64,000 nt of DNA from Pseudoalteromonas luteoviolacea NCIMB 1944 (GTDB taxonomy: Bacteria > Pseudomonadota > Gammaproteobacteria > Enterobacterales > Alteromonadaceae): the NCBI RefSeq assembly GCF_001625565.1, contig NZ_AUXS01000097.1:286640-350639 (forward strand). Direction: 5' to 3'. The position numbers were made by a program, and so were the translations under genes. The first letter of the stretch is position 1, and every line of letters begins with the position of its first letter. Below the pieces are notes generated by a model. That model saw only the letters and a program-made list of their open reading frames with translations, made no database searches and had not been told where the DNA came from. This document shows positions 6,964 through 16,800 of the stretch, piece after piece.

Positions 6964-9075
6964 TTAGAATGAGTAATTCAGCCCAACATAAGCCATTTGT
7001 GGCGCGCCGGGTTGGATACGTTCTTTGCCATATCTGAGTTCAGCCTGTAAGGCATACTTTTTGTCAGTGACATTTGCCAATCGTGCGTGTAGCTTGAGTG
7101 ACTCAGTGACTTGATAGTTGGCCTTGAGGTTTGCGATTGTATAGCCTTCATATTTACGTGTGTTTTCAGAGTCCATCCAGTAGTCTCCAATGCTCTTAAT
7201 CTCAGCTGTAATATTGAGGCCAGACACCAATTGGCTCGTGTAATTTAAGCGCAGGTTTGCAACGTATTCTGGGGCCATGACTAAGCTATTACCAGATAGG
7301 TCGATTTCTTTACTTTCCCCCGTTTTGAAATCGATTCTGCCTGCATCTTGTACGTAGTGTTGAAATTCATGATTGGATTGACTATACGCTAGCGCCATAG
7401 ACCAAGCCGGTGAAAAGGTATAAGTCCCACCTATTTCGAATCCTTGATGTCTCACTTCAGAGGCATTAACGCGAAAGCTTGAACCAAAGTCATCATAGGC
7501 TGTCACAATCGCGTCTTTTACATCCATAATATAATAAGCTACTTCTATAGAGAGTTTGTCGAAGTTTGCTTTGTAGCCTAGTTCGTATGTATCGGATGTT
7601 TCCTCACTGATTGAGTCCAATTGTGAACTGGTTTCTTTGGTCTTTAGATGGTAAATCTCAGAAGCCGTGGGGATCCGAATCGAATTAGCATAACGAGCAT
7701 AAAGACTGGACTGTGCGCTGAGCTGGTAGTTTAAACTTGCTTTAGGGCTCAAGTGCTCAAAAGTATCACTGCGACTTGTGATAGAACGATTACCAAATCC
7801 ATCGTCATCGTAAGCAGACAAGGTATTGTCAAAGTCGTATTGGTTGTTGTCGTATCTTAACCCGATTGAATAATTTAGCTGTTCAGTGAGTTTACCTAGG
7901 TGTTGAATGTAAGGAGATATGCCTACAAAACGCGTGGAGTCGTTATAAAAAACGTGCCCTTGCGGGTAGGTCGCAGCACCCCAGCCAGTTGTTGTTCTGG
8001 TGGTCGGCTGATAGGAGTATGCATCGCCTTCTGAGCGTTCTAGGTCGATGCCTATTGTGGTTTCAAAATCCGGATTGTGTCTAAAGTTTGTTAAGGCCAG
8101 CAGGCCAATGGTTCTAACGCTTGATTCGACTTTCGGCATATTCGGTTGCCAAGTCGCAATATAATCGTTACTACGGTAGCGTAAATAAGGGATCACCGAC
8201 GCATAAAAGTCGTGATCTTCATATTGATATTCTGAGCTGAGTCGTACGTAGTCCGTGGCTCGGCTAGGGTCAATGGCTAGTACTTCATCGGGCAAACCAG
8301 ATTGCGATGGATCTAGGTTAAACTGCTCTTCAGTAAGTGCGTTTAGCATTTGCTGATCTAAGGTTGACGTGATCAAGCTGGTTTTAAGGCTTTGTTTGTC
8401 ATCTATCTCAAGCTCATGGAGTACATTAAACTCTGCTTTTTCAACACTGCTATGCTCTCTCCAACCATCATTATTTAAGTAGGCACCACTGATCCGAATA
8501 CCATTTGAGTTTGAGAGTGCGTGAGTAATGCTGCCGTTTATTCGCTTATAGCCATGTTCGCCTAACGTAGAGGCCAACTCATTTTTACCCTCTCCGATAG
8601 GGGCTGAAATCACATTCACAGTGGCTGCAACTGCACCGGAACCATACAGGCTGGTCCCGGCACCTTTAAGTACCTCTAATCGAGATATTGACGAGTTGCT
8701 GCTCGCCCACCAAAGTGCATTGTGATTGTAAAATGCTGCGGATTGCAAAGGCACATTGTCTTGAAGGTATAATGTGTAACCACCATAGTTTATTGGCATG
8801 CGTATCGCGGCGTTATGCCCTTGTCCACCAGACAGCTGATTGAGCAATACGCCTGAAATAGTTTCTAGAGACTCAGATAGGTGTTGTGCATTGTCATTTT
8901 TTATAATCTCAGTGGATACACTGCCGACACTCAGTGCCAGATCCGTGTTAGCTTTGGCTGTTCTACTTGCTGTGACGATGATCTGCTCGATATCCTCTGC
9001 CTGTTGCTGTGCGTATAGTAAGTCAGCCTGCAGTAGCGCGATGGCAATGAGTGAATAAGAAAAGCCAGATTTCAT
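6964..9075 (-). CDS. TonB-dependent outer-membrane receptor
   Basis: A 703-residue protein with a signal peptide (residues 1-22), a TonB box-like EQIIVTASR (about 30-38), a plug domain (GVLLNQLSGGQG, IRMPINYGG, LEVLKGAGTSLYGSGAVAATVNVIS) and a long beta-barrel with alternating aromatic strands. It ends in LNYSF with a terminal Phe, as expected for BAM-inserted barrels. It takes up a ligand across the outer membrane using TonB energy. Pairing with a PepSY membrane protein is usual for ferric-siderophore or metal-chelate receptors, but the substrate cannot be read from the sequence. Its start codon overlaps the PepSY stop (TAATG), so translation is probably coupled. Confidence 0.9.
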   Translation of the reverse strand: MKSGFSYSLIAIALLQADLLYAQQQAEDIEQIIVTASRTAKANTDLALSVGSVSTEIIKNDNAQHLSESLETISGVLLNQLSGGQGHNAAIRMPINYGGYTLYLQDNVPLQSAAFYNHNALWWASSNSSISRLEVLKGAGTSLYGSGAVAATVNVISAPIGEGKNELASTLGEHGYKRINGSITHALSNSNGIRISGAYLNNDGWREHSSVEKAEFNVLHELEIDDKQSLKTSLITSTLDQQMLNALTEEQFNLDPSQSGLPDEVLAIDPSRATDYVRLSSEYQYEDHDFYASVIPYLRYRSNDYIATWQPNMPKVESSVRTIGLLALTNFRHNPDFETTIGIDLERSEGDAYSYQPTTRTTTGWGAATYPQGHVFYNDSTRFVGISPYIQHLGKLTEQLNYSIGLRYDNNQYDFDNTLSAYDDDGFGNRSITSRSDTFEHLSPKASLNYQLSAQSSLYARYANSIRIPTASEIYHLKTKETSSQLDSISEETSDTYELGYKANFDKLSIEVAYYIMDVKDAIVTAYDDFGSSFRVNASEVRHQGFEIGGTYTFSPAWSMALAYSQSNHEFQHYVQDAGRIDFKTGESKEIDLSGNSLVMAPEYVANLRLNYTSQLVSGLNITAEIKSIGDYWMDSENTRKYEGYTIANLKANYQVTESLKLHARLANVTDKKYALQAELRYGKERIQPGAPQMAYVGLNYSF

Positions 9076-10526
9076 TATGCTTGTTCCTTAGTTATTTCTA
9101 ATATTTCGTTATTTTGTAAATTGCGATGTATTTTTGCCCGACGCTGACGCAGTAATCTTGAAAAGTACAGTGAAGTACCTAATAAGGCAATAAATGCTAA
9201 TCCGAGGCAGATCAGAGTAATGATGCTATCACGAATACCTTTACCTAAAGGGTTTAAAAAGTGGTACTTATGTAAATAGCCAAAATGCCAACTACGCGCG
9301 TTTTGCCACGTGTCATCAACTGCGGCTATGTACCCGGTGTGAAGCTCAACGCTATAGCGCACTTCTGGAGATTGTTCGAAACTCAGTTGTTGCACAGGTA
9401 GCCGCTTGTTAATAAAACCATATGTTGGGCCGAACTTATCGATTTTTTCGCTGTGTGTTAGCGCTCCAGTAATATTTAGTTGGTTTCGTAACGCATTTTG
9501 AGCAAATGTTTTATCATCATATTGAGTTTGGTTACTTTGCCAATATGCAAAGTGCATCGATTTATTTTTATACGATACGATTTGGCTAATGACTTGACCT
9601 GAAATATTGACCAACTGGAAGTTATGACCATTTGCTGCTGCGAGTGTTTTGACAGGATCATGATTGATGGCATCTGTGGCAATTTGATTGCCAGGAGCTA
9701 GATTTTTAAACTCTTGCAAAAAAAACTTATCAATTAAAATGTGTGCACTACTACTCGCAAATCCGAGCATGCATAAACTTAAAACTAACCCCGAAACCCT
9801 ATGTAACGACCGCTTATTGAGCTGTTTTTTTTTAATTCGTGGCCACAACACACTGTATGTCAGCAATCCAAAAACGGCCATAACAAATAATGTGATGCTG
9901 ATTATCAGCATAGGGATGATGCGCCATAGGCTGTGTCTATCACCAGCAAACTGCCAAGTATGTAACTGTTTGAACCAGAAAGATAGCGACTCTCTCAGTG
10001 GTGTATTGTGCGCGGTTATGCGCTTGCCCAATGTATCTATATATATGTTATTCCCGCTGCTCATACGCAACTTATAAACAGGCAATACCCGGTTTATTTC
10101 AGGGTAAGCAGAACTGAATTGTGTGACAAATTCACTCTTTATAACGTTATGATTACTCCATTGTGTTGCCAGATAGTGCGCATAATCAACATCATTTAAG
10201 CTGACATTGGTTGCTGATAAAGGGAGGTAATGCACCGTTGTACCATCATCAATTTGCTGTTGAACTTGATAGAAGTAGTTTCCTTTAAACTCTACCAAAC
10301 TAGCATGGCTGAAGTGATGGATATCTTGCTGCTTTAAAGCGTCTTTCAAGTGTGTGTAATTATGCATCCTATTCAATTCAACTTTGATAGGGTCAGGCTT
10401 AATATGTGGCGCTTTCGCAAAATGAGACATTGCAGGGTGCAATAGCCCTGAAAGCGCCCAAATTACAAACGGAATTACGCATAAAAGCGCCAGTCGTCGA
10501 TGCCAAGCGAGCAGTATTTTTAGCAT
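9075..10526 (-). CDS. PepSY-associated transmembrane protein
   Basis: A 483-residue inner-membrane protein with four membrane segments: one near the N-terminus after the WHRRLALL motif, one around residues 205-230, one after LHRVSGLVLSL, and one near the C-terminus (DSIITLICLGLAFIALLG). Two periplasmic PepSY-like regions lie between. Proteins of this shape, encoded next to TonB receptors, are linked to siderophore use; some relatives act as periplasmic ferric-siderophore reductases. It is the first gene of the two-gene operon and overlaps the receptor by one base. I looked for a Fur box upstream and found no convincing one, so iron control is unproven. Confidence 0.85.
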   Translation of the reverse strand: MLKILLAWHRRLALLCVIPFVIWALSGLLHPAMSHFAKAPHIKPDPIKVELNRMHNYTHLKDALKQQDIHHFSHASLVEFKGNYFYQVQQQIDDGTTVHYLPLSATNVSLNDVDYAHYLATQWSNHNVIKSEFVTQFSSAYPEINRVLPVYKLRMSSGNNIYIDTLGKRITAHNTPLRESLSFWFKQLHTWQFAGDRHSLWRIIPMLIISITLFVMAVFGLLTYSVLWPRIKKKQLNKRSLHRVSGLVLSLCMLGFASSSAHILIDKFFLQEFKNLAPGNQIATDAINHDPVKTLAAANGHNFQLVNISGQVISQIVSYKNKSMHFAYWQSNQTQYDDKTFAQNALRNQLNITGALTHSEKIDKFGPTYGFINKRLPVQQLSFEQSPEVRYSVELHTGYIAAVDDTWQNARSWHFGYLHKYHFLNPLGKGIRDSIITLICLGLAFIALLGTSLYFSRLLRQRRAKIHRNLQNNEILEITKEQA

Positions 10527-10793
10527 GTATTGTTATTGATTTGAGGATAATGGTTGGATTATATGTAATAAACTTACTTCAAGGGATGTGACAAATTGTC
10601 GCACAAGATTTTGATTAGTATGACGAATGTTAAAGCTTCTGTAAGTTGTAAGGAAATGTTAAGTGGCTCTATACAGGTTGAATTTCGATTGATACATTAA
10701 TCAATGTTAAAATAGGTACGAAAAATAGGACAATGATGTTACTATTTTGGATACATGAAAAATGCGCCCAATAAATAACAAAAGGAACTCGCC

Positions 10794-11078
10794 ATGTTTA
10801 TCGTCACGCTTAATTATCTCGTTGGATTATCAGAAGTAGAGAAGTATTTGCCACTGCATATTGAGTATTTAGATCAGTGCTATGACGATGGTATTTTTTT
10901 AATGTCAGGCCCAACTGAGCCGCGCACCGGAGGTGTCATTTTAGCTGCTTCCACATCGAAAGAATCACTAGAGGCAACTTTAAACGAAGATCCATTTTAT
11001 AAAACAGGTATTGCTGAGTATCAAATAACGGAATTTGTACCAACTAAGTCAATGAAAGAGCTCAATTATCTTATATAG
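10794..11078 (+). CDS. YciI family protein
   Basis: A 94-residue protein of the YCII fold (ferredoxin-like alpha/beta): begins MFIVTLNYLVGLSEVEKYLPLH, has the family histidine in this segment, the DDGIFLMSGPTEPRTGG core with the conserved aspartate/serine region, and EDPFYKTGIAEYQITEF near the end. YciI relatives are small cytoplasmic dimers, some in catabolic pathways, mostly of unknown function. AAAGGA lies seven bases upstream of the ATG. An inverted repeat (ATTGAT / ATCAAT, 10688-10705) about 90 bases upstream is a possible operator. It could be cotranscribed with the disrupted gene that begins 51 bases downstream. Confidence 0.88.
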   Translation: MFIVTLNYLVGLSEVEKYLPLHIEYLDQCYDDGIFLMSGPTEPRTGGVILAASTSKESLEATLNEDPFYKTGIAEYQITEFVPTKSMKELNYLI

Positions 11079-11129
11079 GTAATCAAGGGCCAATTGTGAG
11101 CCGTTCGGTACAAGGAGGTATCAAACTAA

Positions 11130-12017
11130 GTGCATAAAAATATACTAAACACACTTCGCTTATTAGTTAAGCAACCAAATCAAGTTAAAGGCAAAATCAA
11201 TAAACAGCTTACGCTATTTAAAGATTCGGTCGCTGGGCTGCCGTTTTTAGCCTCTTGCCACAAATCTAAACTGTCAGACTATGACGAAAAGCATTACTTT
11301 GTCATCCCTATTGAATTGGGTGAGCATAAAGTTGCCTTACATACTTTAAGAAACCTGCCGGATGGCGTACCAGAAGTAAACACGCTACCAAAACGCCGAG
11401 TTTTTCACTTTGCCAATGAACATGCTGAAGCGTTATTGACAAATATTTTGTCAGAACAAACGGAATCTTTAGTAAGAAAACAGCCAGTAGGGCAGGTAAG
11501 TCGGTTAGAGCTGCTGGCAAATGATATAGATAGGTTAGATACAAAACTGACCTACGGTATGCAGCTCATTTGCGGGGTTTCTGTATTTGTGAACCGCGCA
11601 ATTGGTGCCGCTATTGCAGCAAAGGCGGCACTGCCAAGCATAACGGGTCTGTTAAACAAACATGGTATTTGTCCACGAGGTCAAAAGTACACGCAAGTTG
11701 CGCTCAACCAGCATATTTAAGAGGCTCAAGATAAGGTGCTACAGGAGTTTGCTGAGGCGGATACAATAAAATTGATAAACCCAGTTTTGAGTCGATTGTA
11801 CCGCGCACTTGAAACGTATGAGCCGCTATTAGACGATGCATTTAATGGGGGAGACTTAGGTGAACATGAAAAAGAAGAATGGTTAGAATTGACGGTTGAG
11901 GCATTAGCACATGTCTATGAAGACATACTTCAACAGTCAAAGTTGCACCTTCAAGCATGTTTAGGCGAAGAAGATATACGCTGGTTGAATTACCTCTTTA
12001 AAGGGTATCTGGGGTGA
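11130..12017 (+). pseudogene. Unknown protein interrupted by an in-frame stop codon
   Basis: A GTG at 11130, ten bases after AGGAGGT, opens a 196-residue frame ending at a TAA (11718-11720). The same frame then continues without another stop to 12017, giving 99 more residues of helical, acidic sequence (IKLINPVLSRLYRALETYE, EHEKEEWLELTVEALAHVYEDI). The simplest reading is one protein of about 295 residues with a nonsense mutation. The first part has a hydrophobic Ala-rich segment (GVSVFVNRAIGAAIAAKAALPSI). The second part has its own GTG (11736), with AAGAGG rather far upstream, so a separate restart product is possible. I do not recognise the family. It is directly followed by another disrupted gene. 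Confidence 0.6.
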
Positions 12018-12037
12018 ATGACATAAGGAGGCAATAA

Positions 12038-13017
12038 ATGGGAATAAGGAAGCAAGTTTGTCAATTTTGCAGCCTATTTGGGTTACTTTTTAGTATAAAT
12101 ACCTTTGCAAGTGTAGATATCTATTCTCAGATAGCATCTGACACTTCATGGCAAGTTAGGCACGCGGTGTCATCACCAACGGGGCAAAGCGTTAAGCTCA
12201 AAGTTAACGTATTGGCTGAGGAGCAAGTGAGGTGGTTTCAAATTATTCCTGATACCAGCCAATACTACAAAAACGCCAATCATCCATGGGAGAAAAACCC
12301 CTATAAATGGGCTGGATTTGGCAAAGTAAACTACCACAAAAAGCGTCTAAATCAGTTTGATAACTTGGCTGAAATAGAAGTATCGGGGACATGGTTAAAC
12401 AAGAATAATGTGTTTGAGTCTCCATATTACCATGCCAATGTTGGTAGCTTTTGGTTTCAAGTAGAAGTAATTGGAAAAGACGGTCGCCGCCGTAAAAGTA
12501 TGGGATTAGAGAACAACGACCATCGCGGCTTAAATAAACAGGTGCTACGAGTTTCTTTCACACAAGGTGAGGGGTATTTGGGTGTGCTGAGTAGCTTTTT
12601 TAATGTGCCGGCCATTTTCGGGTCTGTACCTTACCAAAGCCAGCATTATTTGGGGTTGACTGCGCAGATGTATTAATGGCTGCAAATGCGATAAAGGACA
12701 ATGGCAAAGTATTTGACCGCAATGTAGCTTGGTTGGTTACAAATTTAAAGCACAAAGCGAAATTACGTGGATTTACAGGTTCCAACACTAAGTTGAAGTG
12801 GGACAGTGACATTTTTCCAGGAGATTTTATAGCGGTCAGGTACCGTCAAAATGGGCAATTTGCACATATAGGCGCGCTCTATCAAGATAGTAATAACAAT
12901 GGCGTACTCGATGGTGAAGATTTGGTTATGCACGCCGGGCCCAATGCGCTGAGTTATAGCACAGTAGCCAACGCGGGGTTTTTAGGTGAGGTTGTGGTCC
13001 TTGATAACCAAGATTAA
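12038..13017 (+). pseudogene. Frameshifted secreted NlpC/P60-like protein
   Basis: The frame from 12038 gives a signal peptide (about 24 residues ending TFAS) and a beta-rich domain, ending at 12676. A second frame (12676-13017) carries the catalytic-looking half. Reading the second frame upstream of its ATG gives GVDCADVLMAAN, and adding one base in the GGGG run near 12652-12655 joins this smoothly to YQSQHYLG of the first frame. The joined protein (about 325 residues) has a Cys (VDCAD) and a His (FAHIGALY), then VMHAGP, after a PGDF motif, as in NlpC/P60-type cysteine peptidases. Between the two His motifs lies a loop matching the EF-hand pattern (DSNNNGVLDGED). It is a pseudogene, a sequencing error or a programmed shift; the first two are likelier. 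Confidence 0.65.
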
Positions 13018-13107
13018 GCCCAATATTACAGCCGAGAACTTGAAATATAGACATGCGTAAAGTGATAAGTGCTCACTTCTTACATACACTATGGATAACC
13101 TCTCACT

Positions 13108-13614
13108 ATGATTAGAGAAGCTCAGCTTCAAGATACAAACAGCCTCGCAGCACTCGCTTTGCAGGTGTGGTTAACGACGTATACACCAGATGGGATGCGT
13201 GATGATTATGCACACTTTGCATTGACGACATTTACGCCTAAATACTTTAGCCAATTAATTGATAACCCTGAGTGCAAAGTAATGGTTTATGTGCGAGATA
13301 ACGCCCTAATTGGCTTTGCGGTCGTCAATTTTGAGTCTCAATATCAAGAAAATGATTACGGGTTTGAGATTGAAAAGCTCTATGTTCATAATGCGTTTCA
13401 AGGGCAGGGGATTGGCAAAAAATTACTGGCTGAAATTCAACGTCATTGGGGCGCTGAATTTTGGCTTTATACATGGGTGGAGAATACGTCGAATTTGTTT
13501 TACCAGCGCCTTGGCCTTGAACACATTGGCTCTTTCAATTTTGATTTCTCAGGCACTCAAATAGTCAACAATGTATATCGTAGTAAAAAACACAAGTCTA
13601 TATTTTCTAAGTAA
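13108..13614 (+). CDS. GNAT family N-acetyltransferase
   Basis: A 168-residue single-domain GNAT protein: MIREAQLQDTNSLAALALQVW at the N-terminus, the central strand IEKLYVHNAFQGQGIGKKLL holding the acetyl-CoA pyrophosphate loop (QGQGIG), and the final NLFYQRLGLEHIG with the usual tyrosine. It transfers an acetyl group to an amine of an unknown acceptor in the cytoplasm. No clear Shine-Dalgarno is seen before the ATG. It is a stand-alone gene after the disrupted pair and before a long perfect hairpin. Confidence 0.88.
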   Translation: MIREAQLQDTNSLAALALQVWLTTYTPDGMRDDYAHFALTTFTPKYFSQLIDNPECKVMVYVRDNALIGFAVVNFESQYQENDYGFEIEKLYVHNAFQGQGIGKKLLAEIQRHWGAEFWLYTWVENTSNLFYQRLGLEHIGSFNFDFSGTQIVNNVYRSKKHKSIFSK

Positions 13615-13651
13615 CTTTAGTCTAGGTCTAGCGATTCCATTTTAACACTTT

Positions 13652-13695
13652 GTTGAACTAACTAGTTTATTGTTAACTAAACTAGTTAGTTCAAC
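13652..13695. terminator. 17-bp perfect inverted repeat between two rightward genes
   Basis: GTTGAACTAACTAGTTT (13652-13668) and its exact complement (13679-13695) flank a 10-base loop. The stem is AT-rich and is followed by no T-run. It lies about 40 bases after the acetyltransferase stop and 130 before the next start, so it could be a terminator, an mRNA-end stabiliser or a dimeric operator. Confidence 0.5.
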
Positions 13696-13823
13696 GTATA
13701 ACGCATAATTAATATAAGAAATATTAATTTTTTAATATTGAAGATATTCAGTATCAAAATGTTGTTGAAATGTGATTTTTGTGTAAAGTTATATGTTGAA
13801 TTTAAATGGATGGAAGGTGCGTA

Positions 13824-16800
13824 ATGGATTACTTACGGATAACGCCAATTTTGTTTGGCATTTTTTTAACGCTAATAATAACTGGTTGCGGAGGCGGCAG
13901 CGAGGGGAATTCCTCTGAATCTGGCTTTCAAGATAATCAACCTACTTTACCAATCAATGGAAAACTCAAATTAGAAGCTCGCTACGGTGGCAGTTTAGAA
14001 GTTGCTGAAGTTACCAACAAAAACTTTGCTTTAATAGCACATGACTCTGTGTATTGGAATGATATAAAGAACTTTATTCTGTACGATGATACCGATGGTT
14101 TTTCAATTGGCCACCCTAAATTCTATAAATACGACGATAGAGCCTACATACTTTCTGAGTCTCAAAATTGTGAATCGGGAACCATCGATCTACCAAAGGT
14201 TGATGCAGACAACCTTAAGTCTAGTTATACAGCGAAATTTAATAATTGCAAAATTGGGCCAATAATATCCAACGGTGTCATGAACTTGCACGTAGTTAAA
14301 AATGTAGGAGGTATCCCTGAGAAAATAGCATACGAATTTGCGGCTGCATTTTCAATACAAGACATCGAGTCTGATGCTTCCTACACATTGACTGGATACA
14401 TGGTGCAATCCGTGTACGATACTTTACTTGAAGCGAGTTTTGTTTTTCACCAAGGCGGTAAAGTGCGTGCTTGGGTCGATGAAAAGTTTGCAGATTCTGG
14501 TGAGTCGTATAACCACATTTATTTACCTGATTATGGCCGAGTAAGTCTAAGTGAATCAAGTGCGGCTCCGTCATTTCCGGATACAATATCAGGGGACATT
14601 GACATATCTTTTCGAAAGCGCTTTAACAATTATCTAGAATTAGGATTATGGAATACAAATGGCTCACTCTATGGTCCATCCAATCCAAAGTTTTCATACG
14701 GACAAGAGCCCCTAGAGGAGAGGGTGATTTATGTCCCGTATGAGCATTTTTCTCTTTCATCGCTATCTGAAGATAACGGGCCTCATATTCCTGTTATACA
14801 AGTTCCTAACGTAGTATCACCCAGTGAGCTCCATACTATGGAGGTGACTGAGTTAAGGGCCGCAGATTATGATTTGTCGCAATTAAATTGGGTAATAACA
14901 GATGAGTTTGGCGAAATTTTATCAGAAGGTGAGCAGCGGCAACATCGGTATACGTTTGAATCACCGGGAGAGTATACAGTTACGTTAAACGCAATAGACA
15001 GTTCAGGAAACATTGGCACTGCTGCTGAGCAGGTTTATGTTACTGGTAAAAAAAGAGAGACGCTGATTATTGAAGCGGATATTTCAGTAAAAAGTGAACT
15101 GAAAGAAGGAGAGTTGTTCACCGCACAGCTCAACATAGAAAACCTCGATAACTACACAATTAAACTCACATCTGGACCAAAATCTATGACGCTTTCCCCT
15201 TCAGGTGAAATAAAGTGGGATGGTCAATTAGATGACGGCTATCACTTTGCCGATACAGTATATTACTCAATTGAAGTTATTGATGAGGGAGAGAACAAGT
15301 CAGAAAATGTAAAGGGGGTAGTTGCAATACCTACAAATACGAAGGTCAGTTCGGTATTTCACTATACAGGAGACTATCCAACTTATAATCGTTCTTGGCC
15401 AGTTGGGTCTGATAAAGCGGCTCAGTTATTGCCTTCTTCTGACGATTATAGAGACGGTATATATTGGTTAACAATACAAGATGACAAACTTAAGGTTGAT
15501 TCAAATTTATTGTCTCGAAACAGTGAAGGTCCAATACTCGATGTAAGCTACTCTGACGATACGCAATCTATGGTCTATTTATATGCTAATGAAAACAATT
15601 TGTCTGCGGGTACGGGAGGCTATAAGAGCTTTCAAAGTTCAGCTGATACAAACCATATTTTTGAATTCGCAACACCCCGTGATTATCCAGCACCAAGACT
15701 GGTTGATTTGAACGGGGATGATACATTGGAAGTGGTCAATATGATTGGTAACAATCGTGTTGAAATATTCGACGCTACATATGTGCGTAGTGAACATCAA
15801 TTGCCAAGATACTTAACATTTTTCACCTGGCAGTCATGGAAGGCGTGTGATCTTGACGGAGATGGCAAAAAAGAGCTTGCATTTTTTGCAACCAATCCAA
15901 CCTTAAAAGAGGTTAAGTTAGTACTTTCTAGCTTTAAAGACAACGCATTAACAGACTTTGAAGTACATCAACAGGGTTATTATCAGTGGCATGGCAGCAT
16001 AGTTAACAATACTTTGTTTGTCGATCAGGACAACAACGGGGTATGTGAAGGGTTGCTGACGTTAGGTGAAAATGAAACAGGTGAGCAATATTTAAGTTGG
16101 TATATCTATGAAGAAGGCAGTCTTATTAAAAAAGGGCAGCTCAATACCAATGAATTTGGCAGCCTCTATCATGATGCTTTTGCGATAGTGGATGATTCAA
16201 GTGGGGTGGGCGGTATATTGTTTCAATCTGATAATGGTTTAACACTCGTTGGATATGACCAAATAAAACAAGGTTTCATCGCGAATGCCTATAGTTATGT
16301 TGCTGGGCTTGAAGTGATACCTAATGTCAACAACTCCACCATAATTGGTCAATCAGATATCGATGGTGACGGAGCTCGCGAACTTATTCTTAAACATGTA
16401 GTGTCTAGTGAAGACGCCATTTCATCTACGCTTCTTAATTGGCAGAATTCAAGTTCAGGCAAAGATACTTATCTTATTGCTGCTAGTCTTGAAGACAATA
16501 AGATTAAGCCAAAATATATAAGCAATTTGAGCACTCGTTACTCAAGAAAGTCGACAGCCGCAGGAAGTCGTGTTGTACCGCTTAATGACGGAAGCCTTAT
16601 GATTAATGTGTATGAATACACTGACATTATTGATGAGCGAAACAACTTTAGAAAGAGACATTTTTCGCCAGGATATGGAAATAGTATGGTTATGAGAAGT
16701 GATGGTAGTTACTATCAAGAAGTCGGTTCTGAGTACATTTTATATGACGTTGATAGAGTAGAACAAAAACGTATTCCCATACCCAGTAGCGAACTTTCTG

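Noticed and set aside
10527..10600. Fur box upstream of the PepSY/TonB receptor operon
   Set aside because: AT-rich stretches such as TTATTGATTTGAGGATAAT match the 19-base Fur consensus too poorly to call.
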